Below, in pieces: positions 15,696-17,902 of a stretch of DNA of 17,902 nucleotides; the stretch's first letter is position 1, and each line of letters opens with the position of its first letter. Origin of the DNA: Candidatus Zhuqueibacterota bacterium 4484_219 (GTDB lineage: Bacteria > Zhuqueibacterota > JdFR-76 > 4484-219). The notes beneath the pieces were generated by a model. That model saw nothing but the letters and a program-made list of their open reading frames with translations, did no database searches and was not told the origin of the DNA. The DNA lies in contig MZGM01000030.1 of the NCBI GenBank assembly GCA_002085035.1, forward strand, positions 1-17,902, written 5' to 3'. Position numbers and translations under genes: made by a program.

Positions 15696-16763
15696 ATGAA
15701 AATAAAATATCTTCTATCCGGTACTGCAGTGTTTCTGTGGGTACTAACATTTAACACTGCTTATGGCCAACTGATGGCATACGAAGCCGAAACGGATTCC
15801 ATCATTGGGCAGGGCATTCGCTTACTTCACGAAGAGTATTTTGATCAGTCTTTAGCCACTTTCCAACAAGTCATTGAACGCTATCCGAATTCCCCTATGG
15901 GTTATTTTTATGCTGCTGCAGTATATTTATTCATCTCCGAAAACTACCGTGTTGTAGCTCCAGAAGCAAAATTCGACAGTTTGTGTAATATAGCAATCAA
16001 AAAGGGAGAACATGCTATCCGTCGAAATCCTGAGGACGCCTTTTCTCGTCTTTACCTTGGTGGAACATATGGCTTCAGAGGAGTACACAAGGCACGCAAA
16101 AGGCAGTGGTTACAAGCCTTTCGTGACGGTTGGCGAGGAATTACTAATCTCAAAGCGGCAGCAGAAATAGACCCTCAACTCTGGGACGTCTACTATGGTT
16201 TGGGACTCTATCACTACTGGCGCTCAGCCAAAGCAGGAATATTGAAATCGCTACGGCTTATCAAAGACGAACGGCAAAGAGGCATTAATGAAATCTGGAC
16301 CGCTATTAAAAAAGGACATTATTCTGAAATCGAAGGCAAATATGCTCTTGTCTACATCTACTACAACGAACAGAATTATGAAAAAGCTTTACAGCTAAAC
16401 CAGGAATTGTACCAACGCTTTCCAACTGATCCAGCATGCCTGTACATGCGGGCTCGTCTCTTTCAACGACTATCCAGATGGGAAGAGATGAAAAAAACTT
16501 TCGAAAAGCTACTTGCTCGCATCCTGAACTCTAAATATAAAACGATTGGTTATCAAGTAGAATGCCATTACGGCATTGCCTATGCTTTAAAGAAAATGGG
16601 CAAGTTCTCGCAAGCTCTTGAAGAGTGTAAAAAGGCTATGGCCCTAATAAAAAAACGAGACCCATCCCGTGAATTAGAAGGACCATTAGAAAACTTCTCT
16701 GACATCGTGCGCATGACCAAAAACCTCTGCGATGAACTGCAAAAACTCACCTCCGGCGGTTAA
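15696..16763 (+). CDS. Secreted tetratricopeptide-repeat protein of unknown function
   Basis: A 355-residue protein with a Sec signal peptide (1-24, ending AYG) and no lipobox, so it is probably periplasmic. The rest is helical with several TPR-like units: IGQGIRLLHEEYFDQSLATFQQVIERYP-type at about 37-65, AIKKGEHAIRRNPEDAFSRLYLGG at about 100-125, LKAAAEIDPQLWDVYYGLGLYHYWR at about 152-177, and two clear units around NYEKALQLNQELYQRFPTDP (about 228-247) and GKFSQALEECKKAMALI (about 306-322). TPR units usually bind other proteins, and no catalytic motif is seen. AAGGA lies 11 nt before the ATG. It follows the TRAP operon by 239 bp on the same strand; TatT is also TPR-rich, but a link is only a guess. 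The central GLGLYHYWRSAKAGILKSLR stretch is not a standard TPR. Confidence 0.8.
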   Translation: MKIKYLLSGTAVFLWVLTFNTAYGQLMAYEAETDSIIGQGIRLLHEEYFDQSLATFQQVIERYPNSPMGYFYAAAVYLFISENYRVVAPEAKFDSLCNIAIKKGEHAIRRNPEDAFSRLYLGGTYGFRGVHKARKRQWLQAFRDGWRGITNLKAAAEIDPQLWDVYYGLGLYHYWRSAKAGILKSLRLIKDERQRGINEIWTAIKKGHYSEIEGKYALVYIYYNEQNYEKALQLNQELYQRFPTDPACLYMRARLFQRLSRWEEMKKTFEKLLARILNSKYKTIGYQVECHYGIAYALKKMGKFSQALEECKKAMALIKKRDPSRELEGPLENFSDIVRMTKNLCDELQKLTSGG

Positions 16764-17057
16764 TAGATTCTCTCACTGAAATAAAAATAAATACCCACTG
16801 AATTCATCTCTGCCTTTCTCAATACTAATAAGGCATTATTCCCTACTCAAAAATACAATCCCAGACGATTGTCAACGAATCTGTTTTTGTTACACAAATT
16901 TCACAATTGTGATACAATTCTGTAATTAAATTTCTGTTCTGAATTATAATAGATTCAAATTGCAACAAGATTAAGCTGGGAAACAACGGTATTCCCTTTG
17001 GTATGATTCTTGAATATAGAATTATATGGAAAGGAAAAAATTTAGTGGTTATCATTT
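16764..17057. other. Intergenic region with a 12-bp palindrome and a TATAAT box
   Basis: No gene is seen here. TCACAATTGTGA (16901-16912) is a perfect palindrome and a candidate operator. A consensus TATAAT (16945-16950) lies 33 bp further on, about 108 bp before the next start, but no good -35 hexamer is placed at 16-18 bp. A weak hairpin, ACAATC (16855-16860) with GATTGT (16867-16872), lies near the left end. GGAAAGGAAAAAA ends about 16 nt before ATG 17058 and could be a distant ribosome site. Confidence 0.35.
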
Positions 17058-17902
17058 ATGAAAAAATTATCGGGCTTCTTTGGATCTGTACTTTTTACAA
17101 TCTTAGCTTTCAAACTTTTTGCCGGTAGTGTTACCGTTTCGTGGAATCCCAATAGCGAAACAGACCTGGCAGGCTACAAAATTTACTACGGCACCCAATC
17201 CCGCAATTATGACAAGACAATCGATGTAGGTAATACTACCAGCTATCGTATTACCAATCTATCCGACGGTCTAACTTACTATTTTGCTGTAACTGCCTAC
17301 GACACCGCCAACAACGAAAGTGATTTTTCCGAAGAAGTGTTCATTACCCTCGCTCCACCTGAGCAACCACCAGTGGTGGCCTATTTTCAAGCGGTTGATC
17401 CCCAAACCCTACACCTGGTTTTTAATAAGAAGATGGATCCTCAATCGCTGAAAACAATCTCCAATTACACCATCAGCCCCACAATCCAAATTTTAAGCGT
17501 CGAAATCGATACCTCATTAACCGTAGTTACTATCCATACCGACAAACATCAGGTGGATCCCAGTCTAAAAATAGTAACCTTACACACCTCTTCGCACCTG
17601 TACGAAGTGGAATACAAACTCACTATCCATGGAATTGCGGATACCAGCGGAAATGTAATCAACGAAAATTATATCGTCACCTACATCTTTACTACACCAC
17701 CAACAGTGGTCTACTTTCACCCCGTAGACCCACGTAGCCTCCGACTGGTTTTCAGCAAAAAAATGAACACCCAATCAGCAACAACAATCTCCAATTACAC
17801 CATCAGTCCCACAATCCAAATTTTAAGCGTCGAAATCGATACCTCATTAACCGTAGTTACTATCCATACTGACAAACACCAGGTGGGAAAAACCTACACC
17901 CT
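17058..17902 (+). CDS. Secreted fibronectin type III / tandem Ig-like repeat protein (partial, C-terminus off window)
   Basis: The frame is open for 281 codons from ATG 17058 to the right edge. It starts with a signal peptide (about 1-22, ending LFA). A complete fibronectin type III domain follows at about 23-98 (VTVSWNPNSETDLAGYKIYY, then GLTYYFAVTAYDTANNESDFS). Two Ig-like repeats resembling the SbsA/Big_5 type come next, at about 104-213 and 216-281+, each opening with a VVxYF...VDPxxLxLVFxKKM pattern. Such proteins are usually exported to the cell surface, and larger ones often end in a sorting domain that would lie outside the window. The two repeats share 34 identical residues (133-166 and 243-276), and the first repeat carries an extra strand-like unit. 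Function is unknown beyond a likely surface or adhesive role. Confidence 0.85.
   Translation, partial: MKKLSGFFGSVLFTILAFKLFAGSVTVSWNPNSETDLAGYKIYYGTQSRNYDKTIDVGNTTSYRITNLSDGLTYYFAVTAYDTANNESDFSEEVFITLAPPEQPPVVAYFQAVDPQTLHLVFNKKMDPQSLKTISNYTISPTIQILSVEIDTSLTVVTIHTDKHQVDPSLKIVTLHTSSHLYEVEYKLTIHGIADTSGNVINENYIVTYIFTTPPTVVYFHPVDPRSLRLVFSKKMNTQSATTISNYTISPTIQILSVEIDTSLTVVTIHTDKHQVGKTYT
17454..17556 (+). repeat. 103-bp intragenic direct repeat, copy 1
   Basis: The block from ACAATCTCCAATTACACC to CAGGTGG matches 17784-17886 with three differences. Copies are 330 bp apart (110 codons). Confidence 0.9.
17784..17886 (+). repeat. 103-bp intragenic direct repeat, copy 2
   Basis: Second copy of the 103-bp block. 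The three differences (AGC/AGT, ACC/ACT, CAT/CAC) are all third-position and silent. Sequence on either side has diverged. Confidence 0.9.

Noticed and set aside
16855..16872. Hairpin ACAATC/GATTGT followed on the minus strand by ATTTTT, as a terminator
   Set aside because: The stem is only 6 bp and AT-rich, and no minus-strand gene lies upstream of it.
17454..17886. CRISPR or insertion-sequence origin of the direct repeat
   Set aside because: Both copies are in frame inside one coding sequence, 110 codons apart, and encode the same protein segment, so they are domain repeats.

Overview
The window looks like chromosomal DNA of a Gram-negative bacterium with a moderately AT-rich genome. LolA implies an outer membrane with lipoproteins, and several products carry Sec signal peptides. 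The mix of genes (ftsK next to lolA, a TatT-type TRAP transporter, an M28-like protein joined to membrane segments, and a secreted fibronectin/Ig-like repeat protein) suggests a lineage near the FCB group, for example Calditrichota/KSB1-like bacteria. That placement is inference from gene content, not a phylogenetic result.

Layout: positions 1-11478 are coded on the minus strand and 11707-17902 on the plus strand, with a divergent intergenic region at about 11479-11706. Reading the minus-strand genes in their own direction: a PLP aminotransferase, gcvT and comB form a tight operon (10-nt gap, then a 4-nt overlap). A 143-bp MITE-like insertion and a non-coding stretch follow, then ftsK and lolA, which end at a good intrinsic terminator. 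A new promoter with a TTGATT-N17-TATATT layout then serves a DUF6785-type polytopic membrane protein and a large M28-peptidase-like membrane protein cut by the left edge.

On the plus strand, tatT, dctP, dctQ and dctM encode a complete TRAP transporter of the lipoprotein-assisted (TatT) type. A secreted TPR protein follows, and then the start of a secreted protein with one fibronectin type III domain and tandem Ig-like repeats, cut by the right edge.

The most interesting points are: (1) the M28-like domain has lost most of its zinc ligands and its catalytic Glu, and is fused to a permease-like membrane segment; (2) gcvT has a clean in-frame loss of about 70 codons, most of the C-terminal domain; (3) a 143-bp element combines 15-bp terminal inverted repeats, a 12-bp flanking direct repeat and two inverted GGTAG-hairpin units resembling a REPIN; (4) the TRAP binding protein has Trp where carboxylate-binding relatives have Arg; (5) two Ig-like repeats share a 103-bp block with only three, all synonymous, differences, and the first repeat looks chimeric; (6) the tatT signal peptide is not in frame with the rest of the gene.
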